Below are positions 1 to 10,482 of a stretch of DNA of 64,000 nt, in pieces. Source of the DNA: Fragilariopsis cylindrus CCMP1102 (taxonomy: Eukaryota; Bacillariophyta; Bacillariophyceae; Bacillariales; Bacillariaceae). The stretch covers positions 22,451 through 86,450 of the forward strand of contig FMBT01000475.1 in assembly GCA_900095095.1 (NCBI GenBank), given 5' to 3'. Position 1 is the first letter of the stretch, and each line of letters opens with the position of its first letter. Under the pieces are notes generated by a model. The model did no database searches, was not told the origin of the DNA, and worked only from the letters and a program-made list of their open reading frames with translations. The position numbers and the translations under genes were made by a program.

Positions 1-1497
1 TCCTCCTCATTCATTTCTGGCATTTTACCATTCCTTGCAGTATCAGACAATGGGTCGATACCATACTCAGCCATTAATTGGTTTCGTATAATACTTTCCA
101 ATTTCGGATAAGTTCCGACTAACAATCATAGATACGAAAAACAGCACCGGGTGTTGACGGTGCAATCATTCGATAATAGCGAAACATTACTTACCCATAG
201 GATGATCAAATTGCACTCCAGTATCTTTGTCCCCACTTGGCATAACTATAACATAACTAAATTAGGACTACGCTCTAGTAAACATTCTTGTGTACCAGTA
301 CTGGATTGGGTGCTTGTCGTGCTACATCGGTAGCTGCTTCAACTTTTTTGGTGTTAATAATTTTTGGTTTAGTCTTACAATTCTTCTTATGTACTTTCCA
401 TGACGCTACTTGACATTCTCTTGAGCAGTATCCAACAAGCTTACATCTATTGCATTTTTTAGTGGCAGTATTGGTACATCCTTCATGTCCACAAATAAAA
501 ACAGATCTGGTGCTATCGCGGTTATGGTATGGTAAAGTATTATTCGCAGTTACTTGGTCGTGTACTATATCATTTGATATTGAATAGCAAATGTACTATC
601 GACCATAAGAAGAAGTTGCCGAAACAGGTTCTCGTCTAATTTATCTTTTACTCGAATCAATGCCGTTGTAAAACATTCTTTGTTCGTTGCACGTTGCATT
701 TGTGTCAAAACATGACTTTCACCATAAATATTAAATATAATATGAAACTGCAAAAGTATAGAATTTGCAACCAGAGTGTGTGTGATATCGTCTCGTGATA
801 CTACACCAGCTAAGTCCTTACGTAGGATACTAAATCCTTCTTTATCACTTTTCCCGTCGAAGATTTGCTTTCGAATCAATTTCTTTACTTTAGGTAGAAA
901 TAGAATTCCCTGTCTTGGATCGATTGCAGCAAGAAAACTAACAGCACTAGCAATTATTGACGTACAGTTACATCGTTGATGATTCGTTATTACATTCCGA
1001 CACCAGATTAATAATGTTTTATTCCGAATAATCCTTTTAGAAATATCAGATATTTCATACGATTCATCTATGTAGCAATTTGCGATACCAGAAGTATCCT
1101 TCCTTGCGGCTAATACTAAAAGTGGGAACTCTAACACATACAAAAGGAACATCGCATCATCTTCGGATTTGTCTAATCGGGTAAGGATACTCTCACTCTC
1201 ATTATCACTCCCTTCTACATCGTTATCGTTGTTATCTTCAATATTTCGAAGTAATTTGGTATAGAATGATTGAAGAATTGATAGTTGATCGTTTGTTGCC
1301 TCTGATGGATATGGGAATCCTAAAGCTAACAAGGCAAGATCTGGTTCTACACATTGACTGACCTTCCTTTCAGAGGCGACGACCATCCGTCCAATTAAAT
1401 CCTCCACGGAGGTTAACATATCATATCCGCTTCTACTAGTAGTAGTAGAACTTCTACTAAAGGCTTCCTCCATAATCAATTTTGACACCGCAGTCAA
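1..1497 (-). CDS. MYND zinc-finger protein, partial at its 3' end
   Basis: The main open frame (1497-565, about 310 residues) is a mostly helical region that I do not recognise. After two small frame changes near 560 and 515, the same strand encodes a clear MYND zinc finger at 493-377. Its spacing is C-x4-C-x7-C-x2-C-x5-C-x3-C-x7-H-x3-C, with the typical pieces GYCSREC and HKKNC. MYND fingers bind Zn and usually mediate protein-protein contacts. A GTAAGT donor near 199 and a TTAG acceptor near 117 suggest an intron, and the frame then continues off the left edge (VGTYPKLESIIRNQ). The stretch between the finger and the donor is also broken in frame (stop at 277-275 in the MYND frame). The start is the first Met of the long frame. 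The MYND call is firm; the exon structure downstream of it and the role are not. Confidence 0.7.
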
Positions 1498-2088
1498 GAA
1501 CTTAGGCTGGTAGTGTCGATCAGAAGTGTACTAAAGAGTATACCTCCGAAGTAAAGTAGTTACACAAAATACAAATCTAATAAAATCAAAATTTAAAAAA
1601 AATCTAGTACATACTACTAGTACCTTGTCGATTGGTCGCGCAAAAAACGGTCGAGTGAGTCTAATCTCGTCTGTCAAGATCTCAGTTAATGAAATTTTAC
1701 ACGTGTTAAACTTAGTAGAAGCCACACGTGAGACATTTTTACGCGGATGACTACCCAATGCATCGCGAAAATCTTTCGATCACTCTTCACGCTGCTTGAA
1801 CACACTTGCTTGACGTGTGATCAAAGAATTATACTTGTGACGACAGAATTTCGATCAAACAAACAAGAACAAATCATAAAAAGACTGGAATAAAAGCACA
1901 GTACACCGAGTTACACTTACTTGTCAACATAACCTATAAAGAAAATAGAATCAACATACAGAACCCTGCACACACCAATTCAATTCAATTTGATCCAACC
2001 GTTTTCGAAAAAAGAAAAAAAGCGACGCCGACTTCCCTCCGAGACTCTAATTAGAACAACTACTACTAAACTAAATATATTCGCAAGT
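1498..2088. other. Intergenic region between divergent genes
   Basis: This 590-base gap separates the start of the MYND gene (-) from the UBC6 start (+), so it should hold both promoters. It is AT-rich. A 75-residue minus-strand frame at 1758-1531 has no recognisable domain and I do not call it a gene. Confidence 0.5.
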
Positions 2089-3434
2089 ATGAGTAAAAGT
2101 CCATCACTAAGAAGAATTCAAGGTACGAACGATTTACTACAATATTTAATATTAATTTGACTTTGATTGATGATGAAATGTACAAACAAACTTCCCAAAA
2201 CAACAACAAAGAAACTCATATTCATCTTTTAAAACATTTATTTGATTCTTCCTGTTTCTACGAACTTTACTACGTTGTATAACACACCACACACACAACC
2301 TGCATGTACACAAACACATTTATTAGCTGATATTCGTGAATTAGCATTAGATCCATCAGATCAATATACAGCTGCACCATTAGAAAATGATATGTTTGAA
2401 TGGCATTTTACTATCCGTGGTGCGGTGGACACTGATTTTGATGGTGGTATCTATCATGGTCGAATTTTACTTCCACCAGAATATCCATTCAAGCCACCAC
2501 ATATTGTTTTTTAACACAATCAGGACGATTTGATATCAATACAAAAGTTTGTTTAAGTTTCAGTGCATACCATCCAGAATTATGGCAACCAGCATGGGGT
2601 ATACGATTAATATTAGAAGCATTGATATCTTTTTTACCAACACCTGGTGATGGTGCAATTGGTGCATTAGATTATTCATCGAAAGAACGTAAACGATTAG
2701 CAAAAGAATCAATATTATACTGTTGTAAACAATGTGGTCCAATCATTAATTTATTACCAAAATTAGATCCCGACAACGATGAAAGGAAAAAATCTGATAT
2801 GGCAACAAAAAAGAAAAGTTCGTCATCGTCCTTTGCAAAAGAAATTGAAGAATTAAAACGATTACAATTAGAGCGTGAAGGAAAACGTGGTGGTACTACT
2901 ACTAAGAATAATAAGAATATTAATAACGGTGATAATAAAAAGAAAGATAATGAGGGGGATGGTAGTAAAAAGGACGTTGAAAAAGACGACCAACAACAGC
3001 AGCAGCAGAAAGAGGACTCAACAACGAGCGAAGAAGTCGCTTCAGCCGCCGCGAAGGTTGAAGAAAAAGGAAAAGTAGTGGAAGAAAAATCAGCATCCGA
3101 GGATACCAAAGAAGCTTCCGTAGTAGAAGAAGAAAGCAACGCCACTACTACTACTACTACTACCGACGATGCAACAGCCGCTGCTGCTGCTGTTAGAGAA
3201 GTAGAACAAAGCAATTCATGGATGTATGATCCATTATTGAATGTATCAATTGTTTTCTTTTGTTTAATTTGTGCTCTATTTATAAAGAAAGCATTCGATC
3301 TGTCAGTAGAATTGCAAGCATTGCAAGATTTACCATCACCATCACCAATCGACGTAAAAGAAGCCGCGGATGCTGTAGCTTCTTCTCTTGCTAATGCTGC
3401 TTCTTCTGCTTCTGGCGGTGGTGAAGATTTGTAA
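2089..3434 (+). CDS. UBC6/UBE2J-type ER-anchored ubiquitin-conjugating enzyme E2
   Basis: The protein belongs to the Ubc6/UBE2J family, tail-anchored E2 enzymes that put ubiquitin on ER-associated degradation substrates. Exon 1 is 2089-2122 (MSKSPSLRRIQ), followed by a GT-AG intron at 2123-2326; exon 2 begins at 2327 and restores ADIRELA in frame. The UBC fold has FEWHFTIRG, PPEYPFKPPHIVF, TQSGRF, the catalytic Cys in KVCLSFS (codon 2550-2552) and WQPAWGIR. A stop appears at 2512-2514 because the T run at 2507-2512 seems one base short; adding one T joins PHIVF to LTQSGRF. After the UBC domain comes a Lys/Glu/Thr-rich linker of about 170 residues, then a single membrane helix (LLNVSIVFFCLICALFI, near 3232-3290). 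About 40 residues follow the helix, longer than a usual tail anchor. Family identity is very secure. Confidence 0.92.
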
Positions 3435-3736
3435 GGAGTGCTGGTATCTTTTTTGCGTAACCTCAAGATGAATTCGTGTTCCATCATCACTACAAGTAGA
3501 TACTTACGTGAAAAAGAAGAAGGAAACGAAAATAAAAAAAGTTTGGTGAAAATTGAAATAAATTATGACGAAAACGAAGAAAAATTAAAAAATTGTTTTG
3601 TATATTTGATAAATAAATGGATACCCTTAACCTACTACACTAGCTAACTAGTTCATATAGAATATATCACATCAGTATCACATCAAAGTAAATTTATTTA
3701 TTTATTTATTTTTGTATATAAAGTCAATATACTATT

Positions 3737-5404
3737 TTATAAATTACTAGGTACGAAAACACTAAATCCAGAGTATGCTGTTGTCATAACACAGCTTGAT
3801 ATTTGTGGATGCCAATGACATTCTTTGAATTGTTTTGATCCCGAATGACAAAATAATAATTGGGGTGGTATATCAGCAACGAGTTGTTGTATATCATTAC
3901 TATTATCATTGTTGGCGTATGGTGATGATGGAACATCTTCTTCTACCGATAGATCATATATGTATACACCAACCTCGTCACTCATTGCAAGCATACTTTC
4001 ATCGGTTGGATGCCATTCGACAGATGTAACAGGCGTTTGATGACATGTAAAACGTGCCAATGGTTCAGGTGCTTTCTTTTTATCATCCCCACCACCAAAA
4101 TGTCGTAAATCCCATACACAAAGTGTACCATCATCAGCACCGGTTGCTAATAAGTTACTTACAAGTTTGTTCCAACTAAGTACATTAACATCTGTATTTG
4201 GATGTAAGTATGGTCGTAACATAGCCTTGTTGGGTGCTCTTGTATCGTATATAGCAACATGCCCATTACTTTCAGCTGCACAATAACAGTCGATTCTGTT
4301 GGACTCCATTGTAAATCTTCAATAGAAACTCCACCGGGTGTTTCATAGGATGGTGAAACAGTATACGACGATCCATCTTCATTACTTGTCCATAAATGTA
4401 TATTACCATCATTGTCACCTGTTGCTAACGAACCACGTGTAACATTCGACCAATCTAAAGCAAAACCTTCTGAACTATGTCCATCATATGAAAAGAATGG
4501 ACCATTAGTTTTCGTAATACTGCTTGTTGTACGGTTACCACGACCTTCCGATATTTCAAATCGATTACGTAATTCTTCTATATCAAACAAATTAACCTTC
4601 CCAACATCACTCCATGTAGCAACAATATTTTGATTTTGTGGCATAACACGTAGTCGATTAACACCACCATAATGTGGTAATGAATAATGTTCAAGGATTG
4701 GATCCAAATCAAGATCTTCATCCTCATCATCAGAATCTGATCCATCGCCATCCTTGTCGTATTCATCACCTAATATATCTTCTTCATCATCATCTTTATC
4801 TTGTGGTAATTTACTTAAATCACTTAATTTTAATACTGTTACCTTGTTCGAACTTGGATTGTCAGCTTGAGTACCAACTACAGCCTGTAATGTATGTGGA
4901 TACCGTTGACGATTCTCACCAAGATTATCTCTTAGTAAATCAAAACTTAATGATGGCCATTCTGGTGTTAACGTATGATACATTTTATATGCAGTTGGAT
5001 CCATTTCTAATTCAATTTCTTCTTTATCATCTTCCTTCTTATGTCCCATTAATGGATGCCATGATTGAATGACTTCAACGTCATCACCAATTTCTGACAT
5101 ATTCATTTTCCTGCTCCTGCTGTTGATGGTGGTTTCATTGATTCATCCTGATCTTCCATATATCATCATCATCATCATCATCATCATCACTAGCATCATC
5201 ATCACTATCATCATCATTGTTCTCAACCACATCTTCTTCTTGAATAATTTCATCAACAATGGATCTTCAAATCTAAGATTTTCTTTCGTCTCTTACTTCT
5301 TCTTCCTTCACTGCATCATTTGGTGTTGCGGAAGTACGTTGCTGCTTATCATCTTTAACTCCACCACCACCACCACCGACACGACGCTTAGATTGCTTCC
5401 CCAT
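3737..5404 (-). CDS. GRWD1/RRB1-type WD40 ribosome-assembly protein
   Basis: GRWD1 (yeast Rrb1) is a nucleolar WD40 chaperone of ribosomal protein L3 needed for 60S assembly. The sequence has the family's acidic N-terminal region, the HYGGVNRLRV and GHSSEGFALDWS motifs, and repeats ending in NIHLW, LCVWDLRHFG and VYIYDL; it closes with CHWHPQISSCVMTTAYSG. Two long frames (5106-4159 and 4309-3737) overlap; the natural protein passes from one to the other near 4285-4295, right after SIEDLQWSPTESTV. Upstream, a start at 5404 (MGKQSKRRVGGGGGG) with poly-Asp stretches joins the rest only after further frame changes, so the true N-terminus is probably there and not at 5106. The gene faces UBC6 tail to tail with about 300 bases between. 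Several breaks in an essential gene point to assembly indels. Confidence 0.9.
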
Positions 5405-6115
5405 TCTTTTTCTTCTTTTCTTCTCTTCTACTTCCTCTACCCGTTCTTTTCCTGTTACTTGTGCATAATGAAATAAAAGCCAGGAGTCTATTTTACCGCT
5501 GATGATGGATTAATTCTTGTTGTTGATGATTTTTAAAACTTTTGATCTTTCATATTGCTGCGCGTGTAAAATGAATGGTCTGCTCGCGCAGAGCGAAGGT
5601 CAGACACACTTACTTACTTTTGAAAAATCTCCTCAGTCGTACAGTACCCGTCCTGTTTCGGGTTTTTAGCGCGGTACCATACTAGCGCGAGTGATTTTAG
5701 GTACTTTGTTGGTACTGGGTGTTTACATAGGCCTTACATAAGGAAATACACGATAAAAATAGATGAAAAATATCGCACTCACCTTGGTACTGGTACGTGG
5801 CGCAGTAAGAGAACGTTGGTACTGGTACCTTGACGCGAGTAAGAAAGTCAGTACTTTGAATTGGATTTTTAATAGGCCTATGTAAAGCAAAAAATTCAAA
5901 CATAAAAATGACATTGCCACATGTATGAGGTTTAAAAATTTAATTAGAGAGAGGAAATTATTAAATTTGATTGGTTAATATTAATAGCACGACAAAGTGC
6001 GAATTATGCAGCAAAGACATCAATAGTACAGTAGATCCATCAAAAGAAGCAACATGATCCCTGACAAGAATGACAACAGCAGTAACAGTTTGACGACAAA
6101 GACAGGATAACAAAT
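5405..6115. repeat. Repeat-rich upstream flank of the recombinase gene
   Basis: No gene is visible. The block holds several copies of the motif TTGGTACTGG(TAC), near 5709, 5783 and 5815. It also has an inverted pair: TTTACATAGGCC at 5722-5733 and its complement GGCCTATGTAAA at 5875-5886, about 165 bases end to end. The same GGCCTATGTAAA recurs at 9193-9204 on the other side of the recombinase, followed by more GGTACT motifs. This suggests that repeats of one family flank the Crypton-type gene on both sides. Confidence 0.6.
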
Positions 6116-8536
6116 ATGGATAGGGGAGAAAACTTTGAAGGTAGTGATAACGAATCAGAGGTAGGTCGTACCTATCATAATCCACCAATGCTTACACAAG
6201 AAGCAGCAGGTGTGTTAGCTGGTTTTGGTGCTGTGTATAACAACAACAACAATATTTTGATTCCTTCCAACTTTCAACAAGAGAGAGATCAACAAACTGC
6301 TGATTTGAATGCGGTAATGGGACTAGACATAACATTCGAAAATGAAGAGAGTGGTAATAATGAAGTTGCCATTGGTGCATCATCAACTCTTGGTACATCC
6401 ACTAGGACTTCACGAAGAGTAACCTTGTCAGCTCAAAAACAGAAACAACAACACCAACCTGTTATCAATAATCCGTATGAAAACAATAACAAAAAACGCA
6501 ATCAACCTTCTCTACCAACACAGGCATTACGGACATCAACATCAGCAGCATCTGCACAAACAGTGTTAGTGCCTCCAGCGCCACTAGCGACACATCAGGA
6601 GACAATGAATGCATATGCAAGAAATTTAAAAACAGATCCACTTAGTGGAATGAATAATATATCGGACCAACAGAAAAAAAGCCTTACATCAGCAACCCAT
6701 AACACAACTAGTCATGAAAAGAGGGTAACAGCAGCAGAGGTACGCTTCATTGATATATTGAAGGAGCATGCAAGCAATGATACAGTTCTCATGGAAGAGA
6801 TTAATACTTATGTATGGATGGATGATGGACTGACATCCGATCGACGTCTTTATTCAACACTTCGAGGTAACAAGACTGCTGCTGTAAAAAAAACAATCCT
6901 CAATCGAGCATTAAATATATGGACTATGAAAATTGAGAACTTGAGGAAACCAGGTCAACCATTAGATGCAAATTCCCATGAACAACAAGTGAAGTATTTG
7001 TTCCGTGCCTTTCAAGATAGAGGCATTGAATATGCACCAACCGACTTCAAAGGCGAAGGTGAATTCTTGGGTGTATTGAGAGAGGATTGGAAGGAGAAGA
7101 AACAAAAAGATGTTACATTTGCAACAAAACGTACAAAACCAGAATATGACGAGTATGGTGATGAGAAGTTTGAGAAGCTATTCACAGACGGAACATTAAA
7201 CCCATACACTAATCCACATAACTTACAAATCTGTATCATCTGGGGTTTGGGACGTTATCTAGGATTTCGTGGTCAGGACGAAATCGTCTATTCCAAATGG
7301 AGTCAATTTGAGATAACAAAGTATAAATCTGGGCCAGATCAAGGATTACGGAAGGTAGAAGCACATATCAAGGATGGTTATGATAAAAGTAATAATTTAA
7401 AGTTGGGAAATACTGCACCATGTGAACATAAACCAGAGATCCGAGAAGATCCGAATAATATTCATTGTTGGGTCAAGTTGTTTGCGTTGTATCGTGAAAA
7501 ATGTCCTGATGAACAGCAACGATTTCTTTGTAAAATAGATGACAACATCACAAGAACAACTTGGTATTATCCAAAAAATGCAATAGGGAAAACTAAAATT
7601 CGTGCAATGGTCAAGGAAGCAGCTGAGACGGCAGGATTTCTAGACTGGGCAAAGTTTACTGCACATCGGAATCGAGATCGAATGGTAACAGCAACAGTCT
7701 CTAACACTAATGTCACATCAAAAGCGTCATTAGCACAAGCTCGTCATGGTAATGCGAAGTCTCAAGATCCATACAACCACAACACAGCAGTGCAAAAACA
7801 CCATCTTCAAAATGCTCTTCTTGGTGGAATTCATGGTAATGGTGGATTGCAGACTAATCACAAGTCTTCAACTAATACATCATTGAAGAATGAAAACGAT
7901 GATGATGAAAAGGAAAACAAACCTATCATTAATGACAACAATAATAAAAAGGATACACAATTAACAAAACAATTATCGTCCCCCACCAAAGATCAATACA
8001 GAATGCAATTAGCTGCAGCAACAACAACCCATGAACAAGATGCACAAAGATTGGAGAAGCGTAAACACAAACGTGATGATTACAAACAACAACGTAATGA
8101 TTACAAACAACAGAACAAAAAACTTAAATCTGATCTTACCAAGATTGAGCATGAACTTTCGATTGAATTACAAAGATCAAAATCAAACGATGATGCTCAT
8201 GCTGTGGAAGGAAAACAGCTCAAATCTAAAATTGGAATGCTAGAATTAAACTATTCGAACATGAAGGAAGCAATGAAAATTGAAAGACGCGAGAATAATG
8301 CATTAGTAGAGCAATTAGAAGGTAAAGAATCTGAAATCACATCATTACAACAACAACTACAACAAAAGGCAACTGATTCGAAGCAGCAAGCAACTGATTT
8401 GAAGCAGCAAGCAATCGATTCAAAGCAGCAAGCAACCAATATCGTGTCATTACAGCAACAGCTCTCTAATGCACAGCAGCAACAGATGTTGCTGATGATG
8501 CAACAACAAAATCATGGTAGTTGTACCATCATGTAA
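6116..8536 (+). mobile_element. Crypton-type tyrosine recombinase (DUF3504-like), 806 aa
   Basis: This is an uninterrupted single-exon frame. The middle part matches the Crypton/DUF3504 tyrosine-recombinase fold: a helical core-binding region (about residues 205-330), then the catalytic domain with GLGRYLGFRGQDE. All catalytic positions are visible: Arg385, His517-x-x-Arg520, His544 and Tyr553. The 9-residue gap from His544 to Tyr553 and 33 residues from Arg520 to Tyr553 fit the family (Cre has 9 and 32). The N-terminal 200 residues are low complexity. The C-terminus (about 625-800) is a Lys/Gln-rich coiled coil with repeated KQQATD units. Such enzymes cut and join DNA through a phosphotyrosine link, and Cryptons carry little else. 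No DDE transposase or reverse transcriptase is nearby. I cannot define element ends. It could also be a domesticated host gene. Confidence 0.82.
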
Positions 8537-8699
8537 ACAATGTATAACATACCATCCATTGTGTCAACCATTATATATATGTAAAAATAAATAGTTTATT
8601 ATTATAATCATTACCATCACTTTCATAGTTTATTACACATAAAATATCCTGAATATAATCGTATCATCATGTTGTCGTCACAACATAGGAGCTCCTTCC

Positions 8700-8747
8700 A
8701 AATGAACCACCAAATGAACCACCAAATGAACCACCAAATGAACCATC
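8700..8747. repeat. 12-base tandem repeat, four units
   Basis: AAATGAACCACC is repeated four times in a row; the last unit has one change (ATC for ACC). It lies 165 bases after the recombinase stop codon. Confidence 0.9.
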
Positions 8748-9010
8748 AAACCACACCACTGACTAATCACTAAGAACCAACAACTAAATATCAATCACCG
8801 CGACTCAGCACAAAGGGCAATGAAGATACAATACAGGGTGGCCATCTCCCTGATCGTACCAACATCCTAAGCATCAAAGAATCTGTGCAAATGTAAGTAG
8901 CTATCAATAGTAGGAAAAGTGAGAACAGCAAATACACATACCGTACATTTTTTTTGTTACTGTACAAGATTTTTTTATTTTTATTGTTTGAAAAAAAATG
9001 TCGGTGAAAT

Positions 9011-9073
9011 TTGAGTGCGTCAGTCAAGAAATTCAAATTTTTTGAGTGCGTCAGTCAAGAAATTCAAATTTTT
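9011..9073. repeat. Direct tandem duplication of a 31-base unit
   Basis: The string TTGAGTGCGTCAGTCAAGAA with the following ATTCAAATTTT occurs twice back to back. Related ATTCAAATTT strings follow near 9155. Confidence 0.88.
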
Positions 9074-9192
9074 ACTTAGGAATTTTTTTTTTAAAAAGGT
9101 TCGAAATTTTTTGAAAAATGGGCTTATGTAATTATCAAAAAATATTACTTAAGAGATTCAAATTTGAAAAAAATTCAAGTGCGACAATAAAG

Positions 9193-9320
9193 GGCCTATG
9201 TAAATTTACAGTACTTAGGAGATACCTTGGTACTGACCGCCTTGGTACTAAAACACGCCTTGGTACTAAAAACACACCTTGGTACTGACACCCATCCGCC
9301 TTGGTACTCGCCTAGGTACT
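9193..9320. repeat. GGCCTATGTAAA plus CCTTGGTACT cluster
   Basis: The block starts with GGCCTATGTAAA (9193-9204) and continues with five or so CCTTGGTACT or CCTAGGTACT motifs, ending in the palindromic GGTACTGGTACC. The same two motifs occur upstream of the recombinase (5700-5890), so they may mark parts of one repeat family or the element flanks. Confidence 0.65.
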
Positions 9321-10132
9321 GGTACCGTGCTCAATGGTGGTGAGAGAAAATTCATCACAACAATGATGAAACTTTACACTTTTAAGCACCTCCGCGGCAA
9401 CACCCGCCTCGTCAGATCTTCTTTAATAATAGACGGATTTTAATAATGAGAACCTCTACAGATAGCTCACATCATATACTTACACACTGATGCATACAAA
9501 CAAAATCTGTTCTATACAAGGTAATGAAATATTGTGTATTAGTACTAGAAGAGGTGGGACAAAAATAAACACATGTGCAAGAATAGAAATAATAAATAAA
9601 GTATTGGTGGAAAAACTTTAAAAACATGTCAAGGGCATCAATATATGTATACATTATCTATTTCCATTCTTAGTTTTACTATTTGTCTCTTTGTATTGAT
9701 GGATGAATTTAATTTTTAGTCATTCGTTGTTAAAAAATTTAATTTTGTAGTGCATCTTCGCACCTATCTGTTGGACGAGCTACTAAAATTAAATCAAATG
9801 TCTCACAAAATAAGCACTAGAATAACAATACAGTAAATGCAAATGGACAGAATCAAATAAAAATAGAAGCGGTGCATCGCTGCAAAGAGATGCCTCTTGC
9901 ACTACAGTACTGGATAGGTAGTGGGGCATGCCAAGTAGCTAGCAAAATCACAATCGCACTAGTATTTGTACCTTGCTGCAAACCCGTAACAGGACGGGTA
10001 CGCTCATACCTTCCCAATTTATGCCGCTTGTTTACGGAAAACTTCAGCCAAAAGGGATGGCTTCAGTTTTCCTTATAAAACTTCATGCAATGACCTCAGT
10101 CTTCGACTTCGTTCATTGCCTTCAGTTTTAAT

Positions 10133-10215
10133 GCCAGTACCAAGAAAGTACCATGACACGTAGTTCCTCGTGCTTCGCCCTCGGCACTAGCGCATGGTAC
10201 TTTCTTGGTACTGGC
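10133..10215. repeat. Perfect 23-base inverted repeat, possible hairpin or small element
   Basis: The left arm (10133-10155, beginning GCCAGTACCAAGAAAGTACC) and the right arm (10193-10215) are exact reverse complements. The 37-base spacer is GC-richer than its surroundings. The arms contain GGTACT, the motif that clusters on both sides of the recombinase. It may fold as a strong hairpin or be a miniature inverted-repeat element. Confidence 0.85.
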
Positions 10216-10482
10216 GCGCGGCCTAAAACAGGCAAGGTATTAACATACTTTACTTGTTCGTGAACCAATCATTTTTGTTGGCAAGCTACTTGTACGCAAT
10301 ACAGTAAGTTAGTTAGATTTATCGTGAGATCAAAAGATTTTTATCGGTACCGGCAGCAAGATTACCAACGAATAATACTAGTGATGGAAGGGCAAAATAA
10401 GGCATGCACAGTGACAAAGAACCAATAAAAAGAAAGAGAAGAGAGAGAAAGGAAGAGAGAGAGAGAGAATTACAACGCAACA

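Larger units (their letters stand above)
8537..10482. other. Gene-free repeat block downstream of the recombinase
   Basis: No credible coding region is seen in this 1.9 kb. It contains a 12-base tandem repeat (8700-8747), a duplicated 31-base unit (9011-9073), a GGTACT cluster (9222-9320) and a perfect 23-base inverted repeat (10133-10215). Composition is AT-rich with long T runs. The last 170 bases before 10483 should include the promoter of the methyltransferase gene. Confidence 0.6.

Noticed and set aside
2672-3490. 272-residue minus-strand ORF
   Set aside because: It is the antisense shadow of the UBC6 gene; Ser and Val runs mirror Glu/Lys and Thr repeats.
5069-5476. 135-residue plus-strand ORF rich in Ile, Leu and Ser
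   Set aside because: It is the antisense of the acidic N-terminus of GRWD1 (poly-Asp read backwards).
8700-9073. CRISPR-like array of short repeats
   Set aside because: The units are contiguous or abutting without unique spacers, and the sequence is eukaryotic.
9872-10078. 68-residue ORF near the inverted repeat
   Set aside because: Short, no domain, and lies in repeat DNA.
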